In this document: positions 1 through 7,006 of the stretch, one piece after another | Layout of the letters: every line of letters begins with the position of its first letter | Numbering within the stretch: position 1 is the stretch's first letter | Origin: JACVRM01 sp046262315 | GTDB taxonomy: Bacteria; Actinomycetota; Thermoleophilia; Gaiellales; Gaiellaceae | Length of the DNA: 23,309 nucleotides | Assembly (NCBI GenBank): GCA_046262315.1 | Contig: JBHEMZ010000006.1 | Coordinates: 1 to 23,309, forward strand | Direction of reading: 5' to 3' | Made by a program: the position numbers and the translations under genes | Notes under the pieces: model-generated | Seen by the model: the letters and a program-made list of their open reading frames with translations, nothing else | Database searches by the model: none | Told to the model about the DNA's origin: nothing

Positions 1-202
1 CCGGGCGCGGCGGCGCCGAGGGCGGGTCCTGGGAGGGCGGCAGCGACGAGTTCCGCGAGCTGCGCTTCAGCCGCCGCTCCAGCTCGGCCACGCGAGCCTC
101 GAGCCGCTGGTTCGCCTCGACCAACTCGTCCAGCCGTAGCAACAACGCCAACGCAGTCTCACGATCACCATCAAGGATCGCCTCCGCCTCAGCCCGCTCC
201 AC
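1..202 (-). CDS. IS66-family transposase, N-terminal fragment (cut by window edge)
   Basis: This is the first 67 or so residues of a DDE transposase that runs off the left edge. Read on the minus strand from GTG at 202, the protein starts V-E-R-A-E-A-E and has a Leu-rich coiled-coil segment (LDELVEANQRLEARVAELE). It continues into the Ser/Asn-rich stretch RSSRNSSLPPSQDPPSAPP. That order, a coiled coil followed by NSS-x-PPS-x-DPP, is the known hallmark of the IS66 TnpC-type N-terminus. The frame is closed by a TGA about 36 bases upstream, so GTG 202 is the only sensible start. The catalytic domain lies outside the window, and whether the copy is intact cannot be judged. Confidence 0.75.
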   Translation of the reverse strand, partial: MERAEAEAILDGDRETALALLLRLDELVEANQRLEARVAELERRLKRSSRNSSLPPSQDPPSAPPRP

Positions 203-255
203 ACCACAAAGTTCGCCGCCGGGACCGAGGACCCTTCACCGGGGTGAACGCTTAC
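1..255 (-). mobile_element. Terminal part of an IS66-like insertion sequence
   Basis: The minus strand reads GTAAGCGTTCACC inward from position 255, the GTAAGCG-type terminus known for IS66-family elements. A transposase N-terminus of the same family begins about 50 bases inside it. The first 8 bases outside the end (GCCTTTCG, 256-263) would be one copy of the 8-bp target duplication typical of IS66. The other end lies outside the window, so the duplication cannot be confirmed. Inside the tip, TTCACC and GGTGAA (235-240 and 243-248) form a short inverted repeat. Confidence 0.7.
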
Positions 256-302
256 GCCTTTCGTTCTCCACATCAAGGACGAACGCGCCCGAAGTCGGGC
301 CC

Positions 303-322
303 CGGTCAAGTTTCGGTCAAGT
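303..322. repeat. 9-bp direct repeat with 11-bp period
   Basis: CGGTCAAGT occurs at 303-311 and again at 314-322, separated by TT. The pair lies between the IS66 end and the ABC exporter gene, about 90 bases before its ATG. An 11-bp period puts both copies on the same face of the helix, as in direct-repeat operators. On the minus strand it reads as two TTGACC boxes, which resemble -35 elements. No regulator can be assigned. Confidence 0.35.
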
Positions 323-410
323 GAGTGCGCCAAGAGCTAAACGCGCGGTCGACGTGGTCGATCGCACCCGGGACGTCGACGGGCTCGAGACCCGCTCGTA
401 GACTCGCGCG

Positions 411-1253
411 ATGGTCCCGGCCTTGCTCGTGGAGGACGCCGCCAAGCGCTATGGGCGCGTCCAAGCGCTTGACGGGGTCAGCTTGGAGGTGCAACCCGGC
501 GAGCTCGTGGGCCTGCTCGGTCCGAATGGGGCGGGGAAGTCGACTCTCGTCAAGATCGCCTGCGGGCTGATTCGCGCGTCCCGCGGCCGCGCGGAGATCT
601 GCGGAGCGCCGGCTGGCTCTCCTCTCGCCCGCGCCGCGCTCGGCTACCTCGCCGAGCTCTTCCGTTTCCCGGGCTGGTACTCCGCCGACGAGGTGCTGCG
701 CCTCCACCAGCGACTCGTCGGCTCGCCGGGCGGCGACGGCGAACGCGGGCAGCTGCTCGAGCTCGTCGGGCTCGCGAACGCCCGCGCCGTGCGGGTCGAT
801 GCGATGTCCAAGGGGATGCAGCAGCGGCTCGGGATCGCGCAGGCGCTCGTCGGGTCCCCGCCGGTGCTGCTGCTCGACGAGCCGACGAGCGCGCTCGACC
901 CGGCCGGCCGGCGAACCGTCCGCGCACTGCTCGAGGAGCTGCGCGACCGCGAGATCGGCGTCCTCCTCAACTCGCATCTGCTGAGCGAGGTCGAGCTTGT
1001 CTGCGACCGGGTCGTGATTCTGTCCCGCGGCCGAGTCGTCGCGGCGGGCCGCCCCGAGGAACTCTCGCAGGCGCGGGGCGTGGAGATCGAGACCGACGAG
1101 GGCATCCGGCTCTTCCCCGAGGCACGGCGGGATCGGGTTCCCGGGCTCGTCGCGCAGCTCGTCCGCGAGGGCCGGCAGATCTACGGGGTGCGCGTGCTCG
1201 CAACGAGCCTCGAGGAGGAGTACCTCGAGGCGGTCGGAGGCGACACGGCGTGA
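411..1253 (+). CDS. ABC transporter ATP-binding protein (ABC-2 exporter type)
   Basis: This is the cytoplasmic ATPase of an export-type ABC transporter, 280 residues long, a normal size for the family. Walker A GPNGAGKST is at 37-45. The signature SKGMQQR at 133-139 replaces the canonical LSGGQ, as is usual in ABC-2 and NatA-like exporters. Walker B VLLLDEP is at 152-158, the D-loop SALD at 160-163 and the switch His at 189. The Q-loop position holds Glu (GYLAE, 78-82), also common in this branch. The ATG at 411 places the first beta strand directly after the start; no strong Shine-Dalgarno site is visible. The stop overlaps the permease start by 4 bases, so the two form one transport unit. 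The substrate is unknown; drug, lipid and polysaccharide export are all possible. Confidence 0.92.
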   Translation: MVPALLVEDAAKRYGRVQALDGVSLEVQPGELVGLLGPNGAGKSTLVKIACGLIRASRGRAEICGAPAGSPLARAALGYLAELFRFPGWYSADEVLRLHQRLVGSPGGDGERGQLLELVGLANARAVRVDAMSKGMQQRLGIAQALVGSPPVLLLDEPTSALDPAGRRTVRALLEELRDREIGVLLNSHLLSEVELVCDRVVILSRGRVVAAGRPEELSQARGVEIETDEGIRLFPEARRDRVPGLVAQLVREGRQIYGVRVLATSLEEEYLEAVGGDTA

Positions 1254-2101
1254 GAGCGCTGCCGATCATCGCCGGCTACGCCCTCCAGGAGACACTCCGG
1301 CGCCGAATCTTCCATGTCGTCCTGCTGCTGACGGCTGTCTATCTCGGCCTCTACTGGCTCGGCGCCGACACAGCGTTCGAGGAGGTGGCTCGGTTCGAGG
1401 ACGGCCTCCCGGTCGAGGAGCAGGAGCTCACCGGTGGGACGCTCTTTGGCCTCTCGATGTTCGGGACGCTCTTCCTCGGAGCAGTGCTGGCGGCCTTCCT
1501 GACGCTGGGAGTCGTCCGCGGGGACGCGGAGCGTGGCCTGCTCCAGCCGCTCGTCGTGCGACCCGTCGGGCGCGGCGCACTGCTCCTCGGGCGCTTCCTC
1601 GGAGCCGCCGCCGTCTGCGTCCCTTACGTGCTCGCCGTCTACACGGCTTGCGCGCTGATCACGCGGACCGCCGGCGATTGGTGGCCCGACCAGTTCCTGC
1701 GGCCCGGTGCCCAGCTCGCGGCCGGGGTGCTCGTGATCGCCGCACTGGGGCTCCTCGGGTCCGTGTTCCTGTCGGCGACCGCCAACGGGATCGCGATCTT
1801 CATGGTCTTCGGCGCGGGTCTCGTTGCGGGCTTGCTTGGCCAGATCGGCGAGGCGCTCAACTCCGAAACGCTCCAGACCGTCGCCGACCGGACGTCGTGG
1901 GCGCTCCCGTTCGAGGCGCTCTACCAGGACGCGCTCTATCGGATCACCTCTGAGAGCCGCGGCTTCACGGCCCTCGCGATCCAGCTCGGGCCATTTGGAG
2001 GCTCGCAGGCGGGCGGCACCAACCTCCCGCTCTGGACGATCGCGTACTTCGCGGTCGTGCTTGTCGCGACGCTCGCAGCCTTCTCACGCACGGACCTCTA
2101 G
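1250..2101 (+). CDS. ABC-2 type transporter permease
   Basis: This 283-residue membrane protein begins with GTG at 1250 inside the GTGA that ends the ATPase gene, a typical translational coupling. It has about six hydrophobic segments: near residues 17-35 (VVLLLTAVYLGLYWLG), 65-90, 110-140, two in the stretch 158-200 (VLVIAALGLLGSVFLS, then MVFGAGLVAGLLG), and a final one near 260-280. A charged segment follows the first helix, which is the ABC-2 permease layout (short N-terminus, large first external loop). It would form a homodimeric channel with two copies of the upstream ATPase. No substrate-binding protein is encoded nearby, which supports export rather than import. Confidence 0.85.
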   Translation: MRALPIIAGYALQETLRRRIFHVVLLLTAVYLGLYWLGADTAFEEVARFEDGLPVEEQELTGGTLFGLSMFGTLFLGAVLAAFLTLGVVRGDAERGLLQPLVVRPVGRGALLLGRFLGAAAVCVPYVLAVYTACALITRTAGDWWPDQFLRPGAQLAAGVLVIAALGLLGSVFLSATANGIAIFMVFGAGLVAGLLGQIGEALNSETLQTVADRTSWALPFEALYQDALYRITSESRGFTALAIQLGPFGGSQAGGTNLPLWTIAYFAVVLVATLAAFSRTDL

Positions 2102-2205
2102 CGTGGACCGACGCGGTTCCTGAGCACGCCGATCCGCTCGACCTCAAGCTCGACGACGTCGCCCGGCTGCAGCCACCGCCCGTCGCCGAGCTCCTGGGCG
2201 AACAC
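2098..2205 (-). pseudogene. C-terminal remnant of a fumarylacetoacetate hydrolase-family gene
   Basis: The minus strand here encodes about 35 residues ending WLQPGDVVELEVERIGVLRN-RVGPR and a stop at 2098-2100. This matches the well-known C-terminus of FAH-superfamily enzymes (x-L-x-PGD-V-V-x-V-x-I-E-x-IG-x-L-x-N-x-V). The residues upstream in the same frame do not look like FAH, and the TGTPxG-type segment that should precede this part is absent. The scrap overlaps the end of the permease gene by 4 bases on the opposite strand. It is read as the leftover of a deleted gene, with no function implied. Confidence 0.6.
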
Positions 2206-2298
2206 GGATAAAGCCACGCGCTCGTATGAGCTTTGCAGATCGAGTTGTCGTCCAACGGGCCCCGTCGACCGGCACCGACTGGTAAACGTAGTGGTCGC

Positions 2299-2520
2299 AT
2301 GAGCAGCAATCTCTACGAGCGCCGCGACCTGTCCGAGGAGATCACGCTCTCCGACACCGGAAAGGTCTACATGCGCGAGCACCCGACCGCCTGGTTCGCG
2401 CTGGAGCGCGTGGTCGGGGCGTTCGGCTCGGCCGCCCAGTTCAACCTTGACCGAAGGCGCCACCCCGAGAAGTACCCGCCCTGGCTACGGCTACCGGAAG
2501 AGACGCGCGCAGACGATTAG
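2299..2520 (+). CDS. Small hypothetical protein, 73 residues
   Basis: I do not recognise a family. The ATG at 2299 gives an acidic-then-basic protein starting MSSNLYERRDLSEEITLSD. It is rich in charged residues and has one amphipathic central segment with aromatic residues (TAWFALERVVGAFG) and a Pro/Trp-containing tail (KYPPWLRLPEE). There is no signal peptide, membrane helix or Cys pair. Codon use is like that of real genes nearby, and the opposite strand is less convincing. The Shine-Dalgarno site is weak. The frame is open further upstream to 2233, but that part overlaps the FAH scrap region and looks non-coding. It stands between a gene remnant and the glycan operon. Confidence 0.55.
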   Translation: MSSNLYERRDLSEEITLSDTGKVYMREHPTAWFALERVVGAFGSAAQFNLDRRRHPEKYPPWLRLPEETRADD

Positions 2521-2671
2521 AGAGGCTCCGTCGCTGCGGGTAGCGCCGAGAAGAGAGCGCGTTTGAGGTGCTCGAAATGTGGCTTGGCGAGAGCGAGCGA
2601 AAACTCCACGACGAGGTGGACGCGCTTGGGCGCAAGCGTGACCGCGGTCCCCGAGGGATGAGCCGGGACGC

Positions 2672-4813
2672 ATGGCGCGTCCATGCGGGCGCACTGGCGT
2701 TTCCGGGCCGCCCGCTCGAGGGATTGAAAGAGCGTTGCCGCGGGTTTGCCTCTATACGGACAGTCTGCATCCCTCTGGAGTCGGACAGCAGATGCTCACG
2801 CTCGCCCGAGGATTCGGCCCGACCTGGGAGGTCTCGCTGGCCGCACGTGGTAGCGAAGCAGGCGATCGTCTTCTTCAGGAGGCCCGCGCCGGCGGGCTCG
2901 AGGTTCTTCGCCAGGTCGAGCCTCGACCCTACGAGAGGCTGGAGGAGTGGCTGCGAGTCCGGCAGGTCGATGTCCTGCACGTGCATGCGGGCATCGCCTG
3001 GGAGGGCCACGATGCTGTTTCCGCAGGGAGACAGGCCGGCGTGCCGACAATCGTCCGGACCGAGCATCTCCCCGATGTCGTCACGGCAGCCGATCAGCGA
3101 GCGGCGTACCGTGCGCTGGTCCCGCAGCTCGATCGCGTCATCAGCGTCTCCCGCGAGGCCGCGAAGAGCTATGTGAATGCGGGCATCCCGCAGGAGCGAA
3201 TCCGCGTCGTGCGAAACGGAATCGAACCGCTGTCCGCGCGGCCCGAACGCCTCGGCCTGCGCGGCGACGCGCGCTTGGTGGTATGCGTCGGGCGGCTCAC
3301 GGAACAAAAGGGGTTCGATCTCCTCGTCGAAGCTGCGGCCGAGCTGCGAGAGACGCACTTCTACGTCGTCGGAGAGGGACCTCTCGCGGGTTCGCTGCAG
3401 GCCGCGATCGAGGGCCGAGGACTAACCGAGCGCGTGCATTTGCTCGGCCGTCGTGATGACGTTCCTTCCCTTCTGGCCGGGGCAAACGTGCTTGCGATGC
3501 CCTCGCGGTTCGAAGGTCTGCCGATCGTGGCGCTCGAGGCGATGTCCCTCGGCCTGCCGGTCGTCGGTACCCGTGTCTGCGGGCTTACGGAGGCGGTCGT
3601 CGACGGCCTTACTGGAAGACTCGTCGCTCAGGATGACGGGCGCGCGCTCGCCCGCGCGCTCGACGAGGTTCTGTCGTCCCCCGAGCTGGCTGCGGCCTGG
3701 GGCGAGGCGGGCCGGCGCAGGCAGCGCCAGGAGTTCGGCGCCGACCGGATGGTGGCCGAGACGGTTGCCGTCTACGACGATGTCCTCGCAGAATCCCGCC
3801 ACCGGCGACGACTCGCGGGAGTCCGCGCGGAGCGGACTCGGATCGGCTTGGTCGGCGCAGGCGTCATCGCCAGCCGCCATCTCGGGAATCTCCTCGAGTT
3901 CCCGGACGTGGAGGTCGTCGCGGTCGCCGACCCGGTGGCCGAGCGCGCCGAAGGGCTGGCCGCACGCTGCTCCGCGAGGACCTACCCGGATCATGCGGCG
4001 ATGCTCGACGAGGAACGCCTGGATGCGCTGTACATCTGTGTGCCCCCGTACGCGCACGGCGCGCCCGAACTCGCCGCCGTGCAAGCCGGTGTGCCGTTCT
4101 TCGTCGAGAAGCCGGTAGCAGCCGATCTCGAAACCGCCGAGGAGATTGCCGGAGCCCTGGCGGCGGGCCCCAGTCTGGCTACGGCGGTGGGCTACCACTG
4201 GCGCTATCTGGACATCTACGAGCACGCTCGCCGCCTGCTCGAGGCGAATCCGGCCAGACTGGCACTCGGTTACTGGCTCGACGCGACGCCGCCGCCGGGT
4301 TGGTGGCAGCAACGGAGATTCTCTGGTGGCCAGACGATCGAACAGTCGACGCACGTGCTCGACCTGGCGCGGACCCTCGTGGGCGAGGTGACGACCGTCT
4401 ATGCAGCAGGCTCGCGAATCGAGCGGGACGACCTTCCCGAGGCGGACATCGACGACGTCTCGGTGGCCACCCTCCACTTCGAGACGGGCGCCGTCGGATC
4501 CATCTGCTCGACGTGCCTCCTGCGCTGGCCGCACCGGATCGGCCTCCACACGGTCAGTGACGGAATGATGATCGAGCTCGCCGAGTTCGAGGTCATGGTC
4601 GACGTGGGTCAGGGCCGGCCGGTGACGCCGGCTACCGGAGACCCGTTCGTCCGGGCGGACCGCGATTTCGTGGACGCCGTGCAGGGGAAGGACGACCGGA
4701 TCAGGGTCCCCTACCAAGAGGCCCTCAAGACGCATCGCCTAGCCTGCGCCGTCGCCCGGTCGGCCGCGGAGGCGCGGCCGGTGGAGCTCGTCGCCGAGGC
4801 AACGCGTGCCTGA
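2672..4813 (+). CDS. GT4 glycosyltransferase fused to Gfo/Idh/MocA oxidoreductase
   Basis: This 713-residue protein has two enzyme domains. Residues 23-370 are a GT-B glycosyltransferase of family GT4: N-terminal PRVCLYTDSLHPSGVGQQ, the acceptor/donor core VCVGRLTEQKGFDLL, and the EX7E pair E281/E289 in FEGLPIVALEA. Residues 388-713 are an NAD(P)-dependent sugar oxidoreductase: dinucleotide motif VGAGVIA with G395/G397/A400, and the family EKP motif at 479-481. A short Arg-rich linker joins them. It may transfer a sugar and oxidise or epimerise one in the same path; the sugars are unknown. Homology begins only at about residue 23, so a TTG at 2735, preceded by GAAAGAG, may be the true start. 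The stop overlaps the next gene by 8 bases. The 2521-2671 stretch upstream holds no gene I can support. Confidence 0.88.
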   Translation: MARPCGRTGVSGPPARGIERALPRVCLYTDSLHPSGVGQQMLTLARGFGPTWEVSLAARGSEAGDRLLQEARAGGLEVLRQVEPRPYERLEEWLRVRQVDVLHVHAGIAWEGHDAVSAGRQAGVPTIVRTEHLPDVVTAADQRAAYRALVPQLDRVISVSREAAKSYVNAGIPQERIRVVRNGIEPLSARPERLGLRGDARLVVCVGRLTEQKGFDLLVEAAAELRETHFYVVGEGPLAGSLQAAIEGRGLTERVHLLGRRDDVPSLLAGANVLAMPSRFEGLPIVALEAMSLGLPVVGTRVCGLTEAVVDGLTGRLVAQDDGRALARALDEVLSSPELAAAWGEAGRRRQRQEFGADRMVAETVAVYDDVLAESRHRRRLAGVRAERTRIGLVGAGVIASRHLGNLLEFPDVEVVAVADPVAERAEGLAARCSARTYPDHAAMLDEERLDALYICVPPYAHGAPELAAVQAGVPFFVEKPVAADLETAEEIAGALAAGPSLATAVGYHWRYLDIYEHARRLLEANPARLALGYWLDATPPPGWWQQRRFSGGQTIEQSTHVLDLARTLVGEVTTVYAAGSRIERDDLPEADIDDVSVATLHFETGAVGSICSTCLLRWPHRIGLHTVSDGMMIELAEFEVMVDVGQGRPVTPATGDPFVRADRDFVDAVQGKDDRIRVPYQEALKTHRLACAVARSAAEARPVELVAEATRA

Positions 4814-5906
4814 GCGGCGGGAGATCCGCTGCCTGGGGATCGAGGAGCCCGGCCGAGCATTCATCTGGACGTACTTGGAGGAGTTGCTTGCCGACGGCCA
4901 GTTCCAGGTCGAGACTCTCTACTCTGGGCTGTCGGCGGGGACGGAATTGACGTTCTTCAAGGGGACGAATCCGTATCTGCGCGCCGGCTGGAACGAGCAG
5001 CTCGGCGTTTTCGACGAGGCGGTCCCGGCGAGGGAGTACCCGGTCCGGTTCCTCGGGTACATGGAAGTGGGTCGCGTCCTCGAGTCGAGCACGTCCGCCG
5101 TGAGCGCCGGGGAGCTGGTGGCCATGACGTACGGCCACAAGACAGGTCACACCGCCGACCGCGAGCCCTTCGTCGTGCTGCCGGACGACCTCGACCCCCT
5201 GCTCGGGATCTACGTCGCGCAGATGGGTCCGATCTGCGCCAACGGGCTGCTGCACGCCGCGGCCGAAGCTCAACACGAGACCCAAGTCGAGCTCGGAGAC
5301 GGTGTGCGCGGCCGGTGCGTTCTCGTCACCGGTGCCGGGGTGGTCGGGCTCCTGACAGCACTGTGGGCGCGTCACCTTGGCGCCGAGCAGGTCGCAGTCG
5401 CCGACGTGGCTCCGGAACGGCTCGCGGCCGTTGAGGCCCTTGGGCTCATGCCCGTCGACGACACCGCCGGCACCGCCTGGCGCTGGGTCAAGGACGGTTG
5501 GCGGCACGGCTCGGGCGACTGCGGGGCGGACGTCGTGTTCCAGTGCCGCGGACGCGTGAGCGCCCTCGTAACGGCTCTCCGGGCCCTGCGGCCCCAGGGC
5601 ACGGTGATCGACGTGGCCTTCTACCAGGAGGGTGCACCAGAACTCCGTCTCGGAGAGGAGTTTCATCACAATGGGCTTTCCCTCAGGTGTGCACAGATCT
5701 CGCGCGTCCCCCGCGGGCTCGCCCCTCTTTGGGACAGATCGCGTCTCGCCGGCGAGACGGTCGCCTTCTTGAAGGACTGCGGCGAGCTCGTCCTCGAGCA
5801 CGTCGTCACAGATCTCGTGCCTTTCGAGGAGGCGCCCGCGTTTCTCGCCGACCTGGCCGCGCATCAGCGCACTTCCATCCAGGCGGTCTTCGAGGTTGCT
5901 CCGTGA
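4806..5906 (+). CDS. MDR-family (alcohol dehydrogenase-like) oxidoreductase
   Basis: This 366-residue member of the medium-chain dehydrogenase/reductase superfamily starts with GTG at 4806 inside the end of the fused glycosyltransferase gene. The N-terminal GroES-like half carries SGLSAGTELTFFKG (40-53), typical of the branch that includes sorbitol and BchC-like dehydrogenases. The Rossmann half has TGAGVVG with G176/G178/G181, followed by the Asp (VAVAD, 196-200) that suggests NAD rather than NADP. The classic catalytic Cys and the four-Cys structural zinc loop are not visible, so a metal-free mechanism is possible. Its place between sugar enzymes suggests it works on a sugar or sugar-acid intermediate together with the upstream Gfo/Idh domain. 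Confidence 0.85.
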   Translation: MPERREIRCLGIEEPGRAFIWTYLEELLADGQFQVETLYSGLSAGTELTFFKGTNPYLRAGWNEQLGVFDEAVPAREYPVRFLGYMEVGRVLESSTSAVSAGELVAMTYGHKTGHTADREPFVVLPDDLDPLLGIYVAQMGPICANGLLHAAAEAQHETQVELGDGVRGRCVLVTGAGVVGLLTALWARHLGAEQVAVADVAPERLAAVEALGLMPVDDTAGTAWRWVKDGWRHGSGDCGADVVFQCRGRVSALVTALRALRPQGTVIDVAFYQEGAPELRLGEEFHHNGLSLRCAQISRVPRGLAPLWDRSRLAGETVAFLKDCGELVLEHVVTDLVPFEEAPAFLADLAAHQRTSIQAVFEVAP

Positions 5907-7006
5907 CGCGGATTCTGTTCGTCTTCGGCTGGCTCGTCGTCGGCGGCGAGGAAACGGAGGCTCGCCACCTCGCCCGTCACCTCGACCGCTCGCGCTACAA
6001 GCTCGAGGTCATTGCGTGCCAGCGACGCGAGGGCATGTCCGACCTAACGCACCGGGAGCTCGAGCGCTCGGGCGTGGCCGTTGACAGGACGCCATACCGA
6101 CTCTCCTTCGAGGACACCGTCGAGTACCTCGCCGGGCGCTTTCGGGAAGTGGACCTCGTCGTCGCCTGCCAGGCTGTGCCGGACGTCGTCCCGGCCCTGG
6201 AGCTCCTCGACCGGCCGCCTCCGCTGATCGAGCATGGTGGCCTGGTCTCGGAGGCCACGGCCGGGCCGAAGCATCTGACTGCACGCTACGTGGGCGTGTG
6301 CAGGGCAATCCGCGATGCGGCCGCCTCCGTTATGCGCGGGCGAGAGCAGCACGCACTCGAGATCCCATCCATGGTCGACGTCCGCGAGTTCTCTCCTTCG
6401 CACCGGCGGCCGGCTCGGGCGGGTCTCGGTCTCGCCGAAGACGTTCCGGCGATCGGCTGGGTCGGGAGGCTCGACCGCAAGAAGCGCGTCGAGGACTTCC
6501 TCAGGGCGGCGAGCATCATTCGCCGCTCCAGGCCTGACGTCCGCTTTCTGGTCGTCGGAGGCGCCGACGCCTTCATGCCGGACTACGAGCTCGAGCTGCA
6601 CGCCCTCGCCTCCGACTGCGGGCTCGACGGCTCGGTCAAATTCCTCGGCGACCGCTCGGACGTGCCTCGGCTCCTCTCCGCGCTCGACGTGTTCGTCTGG
6701 CTCTCCCGCGCGGAGGGGATGCCCCACGTGATCGCCGAAGCGGGCGCCGCCCGGCTGCCCGTCGTCGCCACGCGTGACAACGGCAGCGAGCAGCAGCTCT
6801 GCGACGGGGTCTCCGGCCTGCATGTTCCGCACGAGGATGCAACGGCCGTAGCCACGGCACTTGGGCGCCTGCTGGAGGACGAGGCTCTGCGCCGGCGCCT
6901 TGGAACGGCGCTTCGGCGCCAGGTCGAGCGTCAGTACGACGTGGCCGTCGTCGTTCCGCAGTGGGAGCGCCTCTTCGAGGAAGTCCTCGCCGAGGCCGGC
7001 CGGTGA
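5903..7006 (+). CDS. GT4-family glycosyltransferase
   Basis: This 367-residue GT-B enzyme starts with GTG in a GTGA overlap with the dehydrogenase gene. The N-terminus RILFVFGWLVVGGEETEARH is the usual first strand and glycine loop, with GGEE in place of GGxE. The C-terminal half has the core IGWVGRLDRKKRVEDFLRAA and the EX7E pair E271/E279 in SRAEGMPHVIAEAG, which binds the nucleotide sugar. There is no signal peptide or membrane helix, so it acts in the cytoplasm on a lipid-linked or soluble acceptor. It shares only family-level features with the first glycosyltransferase in the run, so it probably adds a different sugar. It ends in a 4-base overlap with the next gene. Confidence 0.9.
   Translation: MTRILFVFGWLVVGGEETEARHLARHLDRSRYKLEVIACQRREGMSDLTHRELERSGVAVDRTPYRLSFEDTVEYLAGRFREVDLVVACQAVPDVVPALELLDRPPPLIEHGGLVSEATAGPKHLTARYVGVCRAIRDAAASVMRGREQHALEIPSMVDVREFSPSHRRPARAGLGLAEDVPAIGWVGRLDRKKRVEDFLRAASIIRRSRPDVRFLVVGGADAFMPDYELELHALASDCGLDGSVKFLGDRSDVPRLLSALDVFVWLSRAEGMPHVIAEAGAARLPVVATRDNGSEQQLCDGVSGLHVPHEDATAVATALGRLLEDEALRRRLGTALRRQVERQYDVAVVVPQWERLFEEVLAEAGR

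Noticed and set aside
2568..3176. Plus-strand frame starting near 2568 that overlaps the first glycosyltransferase
   Set aside because: The first 55 residues look somewhat protein-like, but most of the frame lies inside the well-supported glycosyltransferase in another frame and shows no family features.
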